NCBI GenBank assembly: GCA_965119685.1
Contig: OZ221971.1
Location: 124,001-188,000, forward strand
Direction: 5' to 3'
Source: Merdibacter sp965119685
GTDB lineage: Bacteria > Bacillota_I > Bacilli_A > Erysipelotrichales > Erysipelotrichaceae
DNA length: 64,000 nt
Both the position numbers and the translations under genes were made by a program. Below are positions 53,700 to 61,207 of the stretch, one piece after another; within the stretch, counting starts at the first letter, position 1; each line of letters opens with the position of its first letter. Under the pieces are notes generated by a model. It saw only the letters and a program-made list of their open reading frames with translations, searched no databases and had not been told where the DNA came from.

Positions 53700-54086
53700 A
53701 TGAGATTAGCGAATGGAATTGTGTTAGATAAGGAAAAGACGTTTGGAGTGCTGAAATTCTCCGCATTAAGACATGAAGTGCGTGTAGAGAATGAGGACGG
53801 GACGACAACCGAGGAAATCAAGCGTAGAACTTACGATTTGAAGTGCAGTCAGCAGGAACGCACGATACAGGTATCTATCCCAGCGGAAATCCCTGTCAAG
53901 GACTATCCGTACAATGCCGAGGTGGAGCTTGTCAATCCCGTTGCCGATACCGTGGCAAACGCCAACTACCGAGGGGCAGATGTGGAATGGTACATCAAGG
54001 CAGACGACATTGTGCTGAAAAATAAAGGCGGTCAGCCCGCAGGAAATCCACAGAACCACGCTCCACAGGGACAGCAGAAAAAATAA
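53700..54086 (+). CDS. DUF961/YdcP-family ICE protein (Tn916 Orf22-like)
   Basis: The 128-residue paralogue of the preceding gene has RLANGIVLDKEKTFGVLKF, RTIQVSIPAEIPVKD and YIKADDIVLKNK, with a Gln/Pro-rich C-terminal tail. Pairs of DUF961 proteins precede the FtsK-type ATPase in Tn916-like elements, which supports assignment as Orf22. AAAGGGGG lies upstream. Confidence 0.88.
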   Translation: MRLANGIVLDKEKTFGVLKFSALRHEVRVENEDGTTTEEIKRRTYDLKCSQQERTIQVSIPAEIPVKDYPYNAEVELVNPVADTVANANYRGADVEWYIKADDIVLKNKGGQPAGNPQNHAPQGQQKK

Positions 54087-54128
54087 TTAGTGCGGAACAC
54101 TAAAATACTATACTTGCAATTATGGATA

Positions 54129-54137
54129 TGATATAAT
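54129..54137 (+). promoter_or_regulatory. Extended -10 promoter inside the ICE
   Basis: TGATATAAT lies 36 bp upstream of the 27-aa ORF; the -35 is poor. It may supply a second start for the FtsK-relaxase segment. Confidence 0.45.
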
Positions 54138-54172
54138 TTGCTCACAAAACTTAATCATAAGGAGGAAAGGCA

Positions 54173-54256
54173 ATGGAGTTATTTTGGATAATTGTGGGCG
54201 GTGCTTTGCTTTGTGGTGGAGTAGGTACTATCTGGAATAAGAAAAATAAAAAATAA
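54173..54256 (+). CDS. 27-aa single-membrane-helix peptide
   Basis: The ATG at 54173 has AAGGAGGAAAG upstream and encodes MELFWIIVGGALLCGGVG, then a Lys/Asn-rich end (KKNKK). A single hydrophobic helix with a positive tail suggests a membrane microprotein. It lies between DUF961 and FtsK in the ICE. The strong ribosome binding site supports translation. No known family. Confidence 0.55.
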   Translation: MELFWIIVGGALLCGGVGTIWNKKNKK

Positions 54257-54293
54257 CAAAGGTAAATCAAAATTAAACTATTTTAAGTGTTAC

Positions 54294-54326
54294 AAAGCGG
54301 TTAGTCTTTACGATTGACCGCTTTTT
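54294..54326 (+). terminator. Stem-loop with T-run before the FtsK gene
   Basis: AAAGCGGT pairs with ACCGCTTT followed by TT, ending 23 bp upstream of the FtsK ATG. The sequence is closely related to the hairpin at 59414. Confidence 0.6.
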
Positions 54327-54348
54327 CCATATCCAGAAAGGGGTGTTT

Positions 54349-55728
54349 ATGAACCTATACAAATACAAAGGAAAGCGTATCAGAGCCAGCGACAAGAACC
54401 TTGTGTACTGCTTCTGTGCGGGTACGCTCCTGTTCCTGTTCATAGCGGTTCTCCTGCTACTGAACATGGGACAGCTCATGCGTACCGACTGGGAGCATTT
54501 CAGCCTGCTTGATAATGGCGTGACGCTTTCTACATACAACTTCATAACCATAGGGATAGCGACTGGTATTTGTGCATTGGTCGCTTTTCTTTATTACCGC
54601 TTCTTCCATGACAGCTTCAAGAAGCTATTACACCGTCAAAAGCTCTCCCGCATGATACTGGACAATAAGTGGTATGAAGCACAGACCGTACAGGACAGCG
54701 GTTTTTTTACTGACCTGCAGAGCAGATCAAGGGAAAAAATCGTCTGGTTTCCTAAAATCTATTATCAAATGGACACAGGACTGCTTCATATCCGCTGTGA
54801 AATCTCTTTGGGAAAGTATCAAGACCAGCTCCTTAGACTGGAAGATAAGCTGGAAAGCGGGCTTTACTGCGAGCTGACCGACAAGACGCTCCATGACGGC
54901 TATATCGAGTACACCCTGCTCTATGACATGATAGCGAACCGTATCACGATTGACGAGGTAAAAGCAGAAAACGGGGGCTTGCGTCTGATGAAGAACCTCA
55001 CATGGGAATACGACGCACTCCCTCACGCCCTTATCTGTGGCGGGACTGGCGGTGGAAAGACCTATTTTTTGCTGACAATCATTGAAGCCCTCTTGCAGAC
55101 CAACGCCCAGCTTTACATCTTAGACCCTAAAAACGCTGACCTTGCGGACTTGGGTACGGTCATGGATAACGTGTACCACACCAAAGAAGATATGATTGAA
55201 TGTGTCAATGCGTTCTATGAGGGCATGGTACAGCGAAGCGAGGAAATGAAGCACCACCCAGACTACAAGACAGGCGAGAACTATGCCTATCTGGGCTTAC
55301 CGCCCTGCTTTCTTATCTTTGACGAGTATGTGGCGTTCTTGGAAATGCTGGGGACAAAGGAAAGCATGAGCCTTTTAAGCCAGCTAAAGAAAATCGTCAT
55401 GCTTGGCAGACAGGCGGGCTATTTCCTCATTGTCGCCTGCCAGCGTCCCGACGCAAAGTATTTCAGTGACGGTATCAGAGATAATTTCAACTTCCGTGTG
55501 GGCTTGGGACGTATCAGCGAGCTTGGCTACGGTATGCTTTTCGGAAGCGACGTAAAGAAACAGTTCTTCCAGAAGCGTATCAAAGGACGTGGTTATTGTG
55601 ACGTGGGTACGAGCGTCATATCGGAGTTTTACACTCCCCTTGTACCAAAGGGACATGATTTTTTACAGACTATCGGCTCTCTTGCACTGGCAAGGCAAGC
55701 CGTATCAGATGAACGAAAGGAGAATTGA
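54349..55728 (+). CDS. FtsK/SpoIIIE-type coupling ATPase (TcpA, Tn916 Orf21-like)
   Basis: The 459-residue DNA translocase has two N-terminal membrane helices at about residues 23-43 and 65-85, then Walker A CGGTGGGKTYF near 228, Walker B LYILDPKNADL and FLIFDEYVAFLE. It couples the relaxase-DNA complex to the mating channel. The ATG at 54349 follows GGGG. A second gene starts within its last codons. Confidence 0.92.
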   Translation: MNLYKYKGKRIRASDKNLVYCFCAGTLLFLFIAVLLLLNMGQLMRTDWEHFSLLDNGVTLSTYNFITIGIATGICALVAFLYYRFFHDSFKKLLHRQKLSRMILDNKWYEAQTVQDSGFFTDLQSRSREKIVWFPKIYYQMDTGLLHIRCEISLGKYQDQLLRLEDKLESGLYCELTDKTLHDGYIEYTLLYDMIANRITIDEVKAENGGLRLMKNLTWEYDALPHALICGGTGGGKTYFLLTIIEALLQTNAQLYILDPKNADLADLGTVMDNVYHTKEDMIECVNAFYEGMVQRSEEMKHHPDYKTGENYAYLGLPPCFLIFDEYVAFLEMLGTKESMSLLSQLKKIVMLGRQAGYFLIVACQRPDAKYFSDGIRDNFNFRVGLGRISELGYGMLFGSDVKKQFFQKRIKGRGYCDVGTSVISEFYTPLVPKGHDFLQTIGSLALARQAVSDERKEN

Positions 55729-55735
55729 AAAATAT

Positions 55736-56140
55736 ATGGGACTTTTAGAAATGGGTTACAGCGACCCTACCGCAGATTTGCACGTTGAGGGTGTCTGCGT
55801 AGACTTTGACCGCTTCCTTGCGGATTTGAAAAGTGTCGCTGGTACGACTGACGATAAATGTGAGGAATTTCCGACAGAAGCCTATCATGCACATATGGAA
55901 GATATTCTGACAGAAGCGGGACTTGGGAGATTGAAACTTCCGTTGCTCTTTTCCGTGGTGCTGGACGAATGGCTTTCCATTCATGGCTTCAACTACCGTT
56001 TTACGTTTCTTGTGGTGGATAAGGATTTTTTCAGACAGATATACCATGAATATGAGATTGACAAGGATATAGCCAGAAAATGCCTTTCAAGAGATACCGA
56101 CTGTATCGTAGTTTATACGGGCGTAACAAGGGTTGACTGA
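55736..56140 (+). CDS. ICE protein of unknown function
   Basis: The 134-residue acidic protein (MGLLEMGYSDPTADLHVEG...) has no recognised motif and no signal or membrane segment. It has AAAGGAG upstream and follows the FtsK gene by 7 bp. An ATG at 55709 inside the FtsK end is in frame as an alternative start. It occupies a variable position between the coupling ATPase and oriT. Confidence 0.65.
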   Translation: MGLLEMGYSDPTADLHVEGVCVDFDRFLADLKSVAGTTDDKCEEFPTEAYHAHMEDILTEAGLGRLKLPLLFSVVLDEWLSIHGFNYRFTFLVVDKDFFRQIYHEYEIDKDIARKCLSRDTDCIVVYTGVTRVD

Positions 56141-56260
56141 ACCACTGACGGCTGGAACGGTCAGCGAAGCGACCCAGACCGTGTAAGCCGTCCTGTGGAG
56201 CAGGGCTTGCCCTGCTCCACGAAAGAAGCCCCTCGGTATCTAACAGAGGGGCACAATTCC
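56141..56260 (+). other. oriT-like region of the ICE
   Basis: A perfect 11-bp hairpin GTGGAGCAGGG-cttg-CCCTGCTCCAC lies at 56195-56220. It is followed by GCCCCTC-ggtatctaaca-GAGGGGC (56228-56252), which matches the form of Tn916/ICEBs1 nic sites (CCCC...TAACA.GGGG). It lies between the coupling ATPase and relaxase genes, as in Tn916. Confidence 0.75.
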
Positions 56261-56407
56261 GCTGGAAACTACGGTCAAAAAGTCTGGAAATCCCGCTTGG
56301 TATAAGGGTTTTCTCTCACTCATAGCTGACTGTGACAATCGGCGGAAAATATCACAGATTTCTAAAAGGGGGTATGCAGGCTGAATGAAAGCACCTTTAT
56401 AACCGCC

Positions 56408-57571
56408 TTGAAAGAGAAACGCCTATCTTACGGCGTGTCCCAGACAAGGCTTGCAATCATGGCTGGTATCAGCCGTGAACACCTAAACCGTATCGAAGCG
56501 GGAAAGGTAACACTCACGGAAGATATGCAGGACAAGCTCATGGAAGCTGTCGAGAAATTCAATCCCGACGCTCCCATGTTCCTGCTGTTCGACTATGTGC
56601 GTATCCGTTTCCCCACGCTGGATATACAGCACGTTATCAAGGATATTCTGAAGCTCAACATTGACTATATGCTCCATGAGGACTACGGACACTACAAATA
56701 TACCGAGCATTACTATCTGGGTGATGTGTTCGTCTACACCTCGCAGGACGAGGAAAAAGGCACGCTTCTGGAGCTGAAAGGAAAAGGCTGTCGCCAGTTT
56801 GAAAGCTATCTGCTGGCACAGGAGCGAAGCTGGTACGACTTTCTTATGGACGCTCTGGTTGAGGGCGGTGTGATGAAACGCCTTGACCTTGCCATTAACG
56901 ACAGGGCGGGCATACTGGATATTCCAGATCTGACCGCCAAATGCAACCGTGAGGAATGTGTTTCCCTGTTCCGTTCTTTCAAGTCCTATGCTTCCGGCGA
57001 GCTGGTGAAGCACAACGAGCAGGACAAGGCGGGCATGGGACACACGCTGTATATCGGCTCTCTGAAATCAGAGGTCTACTTCTGCTGTTATGAGAAGAAC
57101 TACGAGCAGTACGCAAAGCTCGGCGTGCCGATTGAGGAAGCACCCATAAAGAACCGCTTCGAGATACGACTGAAAGATGAAAGAGCCTATTATGCCGTCC
57201 GTGAACTGCTGACCCATTATGATGCAGAACAGACGGCATTTTCTATCATCAATCACTATATCCGCTTCGTGGACAGAGAGCCGGAGAAGCGAAAGACAGA
57301 CTGGAAGCTCAATGACCGCTGGGCGTGGTTTATCGGGAAAGACCGACCGCCTATCAAACTGACGACAGACCCAGAGCCTTACACTCTGGAAAGGACGCTG
57401 GGCTGGATAAGCAGGCAGGTCGCTCCTACGCTGAAAATGCTGAAAAAGATAGACGCTGGCAACAATACAAGCTATCTGAAAGAGATTGAGGACAACGCAA
57501 AGCTGACGGAAAAGCATTTGCAGATAATCAGACAGCAGACAGCGGATACAGAGGAACTTATCACAGAGTAA
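56408..57571 (+). CDS. MobT-family relaxase (Rep_trans, Tn916 Orf20-like)
   Basis: The 387-residue protein has an N-terminal HTH (SQTRLAIMAGISREHLNRIEAG) followed by a Rep_trans-type nicking domain (WYDFLMDAL, KRLDLAINDRAG, NRFEIRLKDERAY) and a helical tail. It should nick oriT just upstream and pilot the strand. The TTG at 56408 is used here. The frame is open further and a CTG at 56381 has AAAAGGGGG at 8 nt, giving LNESTFITA in front, so the true start may be there. Confidence 0.9.
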   Translation: MKEKRLSYGVSQTRLAIMAGISREHLNRIEAGKVTLTEDMQDKLMEAVEKFNPDAPMFLLFDYVRIRFPTLDIQHVIKDILKLNIDYMLHEDYGHYKYTEHYYLGDVFVYTSQDEEKGTLLELKGKGCRQFESYLLAQERSWYDFLMDALVEGGVMKRLDLAINDRAGILDIPDLTAKCNREECVSLFRSFKSYASGELVKHNEQDKAGMGHTLYIGSLKSEVYFCCYEKNYEQYAKLGVPIEEAPIKNRFEIRLKDERAYYAVRELLTHYDAEQTAFSIINHYIRFVDREPEKRKTDWKLNDRWAWFIGKDRPPIKLTTDPEPYTLERTLGWISRQVAPTLKMLKKIDAGNNTSYLKEIEDNAKLTEKHLQIIRQQTADTEELITE

Positions 57572-57586
57572 AGGAGAAATTTGATT

Positions 57587-57727
57587 ATGGCAGAACTTGT
57601 CAAGGACTTGGTGCTGGTATCGCTGGGAATGGGTATCGGTGTCGTCCTTATGTGTATTGCACAGGTCAGCAAAATGGCTGACGAGCAAATGGAAGAAATC
57701 AAAAAAGAAAGGATTGATAAAGAATGA
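57587..57727 (+). CDS. DUF3789-like small membrane protein
   Basis: The 46-residue protein has a hydrophobic helix (LVLVSLGMGIGVVLMCIAQ) and a charged tail (EQMEEIKKERIDKE). It has AAAGGAG upstream and overlaps the next start by 4 bp (ATGA). Such mini-proteins regularly occur between relaxase and TcpD in this ICE group. Confidence 0.7.
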   Translation: MAELVKDLVLVSLGMGIGVVLMCIAQVSKMADEQMEEIKKERIDKE

Positions 57728-57945
57728 ATTTCGGACAGAACTTATACAACTGGTTTTTAAGCAACGCCCAGAGCTTGGTGCTTATGGCAATCGTGGTAAT
57801 CGGTATCTACTTAGGATTTAAGAGAGAGTTTTCTAAGTTAATCGGCTTCCTTGTGATTGCCTTAATCGCTGTCGGGCTGGTATTCAATGCCGGTGGTGTC
57901 AAGGACGTGCTGTTAGAGCTGTTCAACCGTATCATTGGAGCGTAA
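57724..57945 (+). CDS. TcpD-family membrane protein
   Basis: The 73-residue protein has two membrane helices (LVLMAIVVIGIYLGF and LIGFLVIALIAVGLVF) and a short amphipathic C-terminus. The family belongs to the transfer apparatus of clostridial and Tn916-like elements. It is coupled to DUF3789. Confidence 0.8.
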   Translation: MNFGQNLYNWFLSNAQSLVLMAIVVIGIYLGFKREFSKLIGFLVIALIAVGLVFNAGGVKDVLLELFNRIIGA

Positions 57946-57979
57946 CAATCAATCGTTTGCGGTCACGCAAACTTACCTG

Positions 57980-58009
57980 TCCCCCTATGGGAGTTCGGGC
58001 ATAGGGGGA
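57980..58009 (+). other. Strong stem-loop after tcpD
   Basis: TCCCCCTATG and CATAGGGGGA are perfect 10-bp arms. AAAGGGGGCGACGGAATGG follows, that is, a ribosome binding site and an ATG that meets a stop after four codons. This may be the junction where cargo genes interrupted an ICE gene. Confidence 0.5.
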
Positions 58010-58045
58010 ATGAAAGGGGGCGACGGAATGGTATACAGATAAAAG

Positions 58046-58103
58046 ATAGTCACACTATGAATTTTATTGAATGGCTGATTTTCAACTGATATAATGTGAC
58101 TAT
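58046..58103 (+). promoter_or_regulatory. Promoter and flanking dyad of the Nudix gene
   Basis: TTGAAT, 17 bp, then an extended TGATATAAT (-10 at 58090). Inverted ATAGTCACA (58046) and TGTGACTAT (58095) flank the promoter, suggesting repression by looping or by a dimer. Confidence 0.65.
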
Positions 58104-58141
58104 ATAGAAATAGCAAATTTCTAATTTGTGGAGGAAATAGA

Positions 58142-58693
58142 GTGGCTGAATATTTAGATGTTATAGATGAAAATGGAAATCTTACAGGAAAAACTGTTGA
58201 CAGAAAAATTGCACATTATAAAGGAATTCGTCATAGAGCGTCGCATTTATGGCTAGTGCGTAGTAAAGGTGGAAAAATTCAAGTCCTTTTACAGAAACGC
58301 TCTCCAAACAAAGAGGCATTTCCTAATTGCTACGATATTTCTAGTGCTGGTCATGTTCCCGCAGGAGAAGATTTTGAAACATCTGCTTTACGTGAATTAG
58401 ATGAAGAATTGGGAATTTGTGCAAAAAAGGAGGATTTAATATTTTGTGGAGATAGAAATGTTGTTTGGGACGGAGAGTTCAATGGTGAGCCATTTAAAGA
58501 TAGACAACTTTCTAAAGTATTTATGATATGGCTAGATTTAGAAGAATGCGAATTTAAAGTTGACCATAAAGAAGTAGAAAGTGTCCATTGGATAGATTTA
58601 GAGCAATGTATAGAAGGAGTAAAGAATAATTTATTTCAGCATTATATTGCAATGGAAGAACTGGAAATCCTTAGTAAAGCATTAGGCTTATAA
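58142..58693 (+). CDS. Nudix hydrolase, IPP-isomerase-like subgroup (ICE cargo)
   Basis: The 183-residue protein has the Nudix box GHVPAGEDFETSALRELDEELGI near residue 79 and DENGNLTGKTVDR at the N-terminus, as in COG1443 Nudix proteins often labelled isopentenyl-diphosphate isomerase-like. The active-site cysteine context of true isomerases is not evident, so hydrolysis of a nucleotide-type substrate is more likely. The GTG start has GGAGGAAATAGA upstream. AT content is clearly higher than in the transfer genes, marking it as inserted cargo. Confidence 0.85.
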   Translation: MAEYLDVIDENGNLTGKTVDRKIAHYKGIRHRASHLWLVRSKGGKIQVLLQKRSPNKEAFPNCYDISSAGHVPAGEDFETSALRELDEELGICAKKEDLIFCGDRNVVWDGEFNGEPFKDRQLSKVFMIWLDLEECEFKVDHKEVESVHWIDLEQCIEGVKNNLFQHYIAMEELEILSKALGL

Positions 58694-58901
58694 AATATAA
58701 TTTCATATCTCCAACAAAGCGGTTTGTTACCCTAATATAGAATTTTCTGTTTGTGAAATTCAAAACTTGAAATATACCAGCAAATTTGATGTTATTACAG
58801 ACATATAGGTAAATCATTATTTACAAAGGGTAATGAAATAAGAAAAATGATAAATCTCTGTTTGATAATGAGAATTAATAAATGTAGGAGGACAAATAAT
58901 T

Positions 58902-59384
58902 ATGGGAATAAAAATAGTATATGCTTATAATCAAGCTGAAGAAGTAGGCAAATTATTTACGGAATATACAGATATGTTAATTGAGAACGATAGTTCTTTC
59001 AAAGAATACTTAGAAATCCAAAATTATAGTGAAGAAATGGAACATTTGGAGAGCAAATATGGTTTGCCTGATGGAAGATTATATTTGGCTTATTGTGATG
59101 AGGAGTTAGCTGGTTGTATAGGATTGAGAAAAATTGATAGTCAAAATTGTGAAATGAAACGTCTCTATGTAAGACCAAAATTCAGAGGGCAAAAAATAGG
59201 TAATCTACTAGTTGAGAAAATCATAAATGATGCGAAAAAAATTGGATATTCGCACATGTTATTAGATACACTTCCTTTTTTGAAAAGCGCAATACATATG
59301 TATAAAAAATACGGCTTTTATGAAATAAACAGTTATAACGATAGTCCTATGGATACTTCCATATATATGAAACTTGATTTATAA
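58902..59384 (+). CDS. GNAT family N-acetyltransferase (ICE cargo)
   Basis: The 160-residue acetyltransferase has motif A RLYVRPKFRGQKIGNLL near residue 90 and a C-terminal MYKKYGFYE motif. AT-rich like the preceding Nudix gene and with its own AGGAGG, it is part of the same cargo insertion. The substrate is unknown; small-molecule or antibiotic acetylation is possible but not shown. The 208 bp before it hold no gene but include ACAAAGCGGTT at 58714, the left half of an ICE hairpin. Confidence 0.85.
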   Translation: MGIKIVYAYNQAEEVGKLFTEYTDMLIENDSSFKEYLEIQNYSEEMEHLESKYGLPDGRLYLAYCDEELAGCIGLRKIDSQNCEMKRLYVRPKFRGQKIGNLLVEKIINDAKKIGYSHMLLDTLPFLKSAIHMYKKYGFYEINSYNDSPMDTSIYMKLDL

Positions 59385-59413
59385 ATCCTACTACAATTTT
59401 ATAGCTCACTCAC

Positions 59414-59449
59414 AAAGCGGTTACTCCATTGGAGATCAACCGCTTTTTC
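59414..59449 (+). terminator. Stem-loop with T-run after the cargo genes
   Basis: AAAGCGGTT pairs with AACCGCTTT, then TTCTAT, 30 bp upstream of the next start. It is nearly the same as the hairpin at 54294. Confidence 0.65.
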
Positions 59450-59479
59450 TATACTCAAATTTCAGATTGGAGTGATTGA

Positions 59480-59716
59480 TTGAAAGATATTTTTACCGAT
59501 ATGCAGGCAAAAATTGGGTGTCCGTATCTCTCCGACCTGCCCTATTACAAGCGTGCGGTCTGGTTTGAGATGAAACGCCTTTGCCTGTCTGACTACCCTA
59601 AGAAACAGTTGGAAGATTTTTCACGCTATGTATTCGGTGTGCCTTATACCGTCATACAGGAAGCGTTACAAAGAAAGGACGTGATGAAACATGGAAGAAA
59701 TGCGTGTGCAGATTGA
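59480..59716 (+). CDS. Small ICE protein of unknown function
   Basis: The 78-residue protein (KDIFTDMQAKIGCPYLSDLPYY...) starts at a TTG with TTGGAG upstream and overlaps the first ardA gene by 26 bp. Similar short proteins precede ArdA in Tn916-like elements (Orf19 position). No domain is recognised. Confidence 0.65.
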   Translation: MKDIFTDMQAKIGCPYLSDLPYYKRAVWFEMKRLCLSDYPKKQLEDFSRYVFGVPYTVIQEALQRKDVMKHGRNACAD

Positions 59717-60188
59717 AGCAAGAGAACCGACAGACGGAGAAATCAGAGCCTTATGGTTCACCCTGCCTATCGACACGGAACAGGTGGAAGAACTGCTGGG
59801 GATTGATGTAGATACAGACTATTACTCTATCACGGGCAAGGAGCTTCCCTTTGCTGATGAAGTGCAGGAAGATACCACTGTGGAAAAACTCAATGACCTG
59901 TACGCTACTTACGAAAATCTACCCTCTGACTTGAAAGAGGACTATACGGAGCTGATGTGTTATTTCACCGACCTTGATGAACTGCACCGATACAGAAACG
60001 ACATCATTCATTATTCATGGTGCAGAAACATGACGGACGTTGCCCGCCACATACTGAACAATGACCCAGACTTTACTTCCCTTAGTGAGAATGTTATCCG
60101 CTATTTCGATTATGAAGCCTACGGGCAGTACCTTGACGACAACGGACGCTTTGTGGCAACCGACCACGGTATCTATGAGCTTCCGTAG
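59691..60188 (+). CDS. ardA: Antirestriction protein ArdA (copy 1)
   Basis: The 165-residue, very acidic DNA mimic has the family segments ALWFTLPIDTEQVEELLG, a middle acidic domain and FDYEAYGQYLDDNGRF at the C-terminus. ArdA binds type I restriction enzymes in place of DNA and protects the incoming element. It is followed by a second ArdA 11 bp later. Confidence 0.92.
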   Translation: MEEMRVQIEAREPTDGEIRALWFTLPIDTEQVEELLGIDVDTDYYSITGKELPFADEVQEDTTVEKLNDLYATYENLPSDLKEDYTELMCYFTDLDELHRYRNDIIHYSWCRNMTDVARHILNNDPDFTSLSENVIRYFDYEAYGQYLDDNGRFVATDHGIYELP

Positions 60189-60199
60189 AAAAGAGGTGT

Positions 60200-60709
60200 G
60201 TGCCTGTGGTGGACGACATGAGGGTGTATATCGCTAATCTTGGCAAGTACAATGAGGGCGAACTTGTCGGGGACTGGTTCTCTTTCCCTATTGACGAGGA
60301 AGATGTTGCGGAGCGTATCGGGCTGAACAGCTATTATGAGGAATACGCTGTCCATGATACCGACAACTTTCCTATTGAAATCGGGGAGTATATCTCCATT
60401 CAAGAACTCAATGAGATGTACGACATGATTTGCGAGCTTCCCGACTATATCACGGACGCTCTGGACGAGTTTGTTTCCCACTATGGAAGTCTGGAAGAAG
60501 TCTACGAACACAAGGACGACATTTATTTCTATCCAGACTGTGAGGACATGACCGACATTGCCTATTACTTCATTGACGAGTTACAAGTGCTGGGCGAGAT
60601 ACCGCTACCGTTGCAGAACTATATCGATTATGAAGCATACGGCAGGGACTTATCCATAGAGGGGACATTCATTGAAACAAGCCGAGGGATATGCGAGATA
60701 CCATATTAG
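60200..60709 (+). CDS. ardA: Antirestriction protein ArdA (copy 2)
   Basis: The 169-residue ArdA paralogue has VGDWFSFPIDEEDVAERIG, an acidic core and IDYEAYGRDLSIEGTF. It is well diverged from copy 1, so the two may target different restriction enzymes. The start is one of several GTG codons at 60200-60209 with AAGAGG upstream; ATG 60218 is also possible. Confidence 0.9.
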   Translation: MPVVDDMRVYIANLGKYNEGELVGDWFSFPIDEEDVAERIGLNSYYEEYAVHDTDNFPIEIGEYISIQELNEMYDMICELPDYITDALDEFVSHYGSLEEVYEHKDDIYFYPDCEDMTDIAYYFIDELQVLGEIPLPLQNYIDYEAYGRDLSIEGTFIETSRGICEIPY

Positions 60710-60755
60710 AGCTGGCAGATCAGCGACAGATTAAGTCGCTACTGTCAGCTTTTTC
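60710..60755 (+). terminator. Stem-loop with T-run after the ardA pair
   Basis: AGCTG/CAGCT, CAG/CTG and AGCGAC/GTCGCT nest into one strong hairpin followed by TTTTC, at the end of ardA copy 2. Confidence 0.7.
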
Positions 60756-60759
60756 TATC

Positions 60760-60789
60760 AAGGACAGTCTGAAAAATGGCTGTCCTTTT
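60760..60789 (+). terminator. Second stem-loop with T-run before tcpE
   Basis: AAGGACAG pairs with CTGTCCTT then TTCC. It ends 29 bp before the tcpE start. Confidence 0.65.
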
Positions 60790-60817
60790 CCATTACAACG
60801 AAAGGAGCTGAAACGAA

Positions 60818-61207
60818 TTGAAGAAGATTAAGAGCTACACGGGTATCTGGAACGTGGAGAAAGTCTTATACGCAATCAATGACTTTACTCTCCCGTTTCC
60901 CGTTACCTTTACCCAGATAACGTGGTTTGTCATCACGGAGTTTACCGTCATTCTCTTAGGGGACTTACCGCCGTTATCGCTTATCGAGGGGGCATTTTTA
61001 AAATACTTCGGTATTCCCGTTGCCCTCACATGGTTTATGAGCCAGAAGACCTTTGACGGCAAGAAGCCTTACAGCTTTTTAAAGTCCATGCTGACTTATG
61101 CCGTCCGACCAAAAGTGACCTATGCAGGAAAAGCCGTGAAACTGGAAAAGAAAGTTTTCAGCGAACCCGTCACGGCGGTTAGGAGTGTGATGTATGTTCC
61201 CGATTAA
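60818..61207 (+). CDS. tcpE: TcpE-family conjugation membrane protein (Tn916 Orf17-like)
   Basis: The 129-residue protein has two membrane helices (VTFTQITWFVITEFTVILLG and FLKYFGIPVALTWFM) and the motifs KKPYSFLKSMLTYAVRPK of the family. It is part of the mating channel. A TTG start with AAAGGAG upstream; the end overlaps the VirB4 gene by 14 bp. Confidence 0.9.
   Translation: MKKIKSYTGIWNVEKVLYAINDFTLPFPVTFTQITWFVITEFTVILLGDLPPLSLIEGAFLKYFGIPVALTWFMSQKTFDGKKPYSFLKSMLTYAVRPKVTYAGKAVKLEKKVFSEPVTAVRSVMYVPD

Noticed and set aside
58142..58693. True isopentenyl-diphosphate isomerase
   Set aside because: The Nudix box is clear but the conserved isomerase cysteine context is not seen, and no isoprenoid genes are near. 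A general Nudix hydrolase is the safer call.
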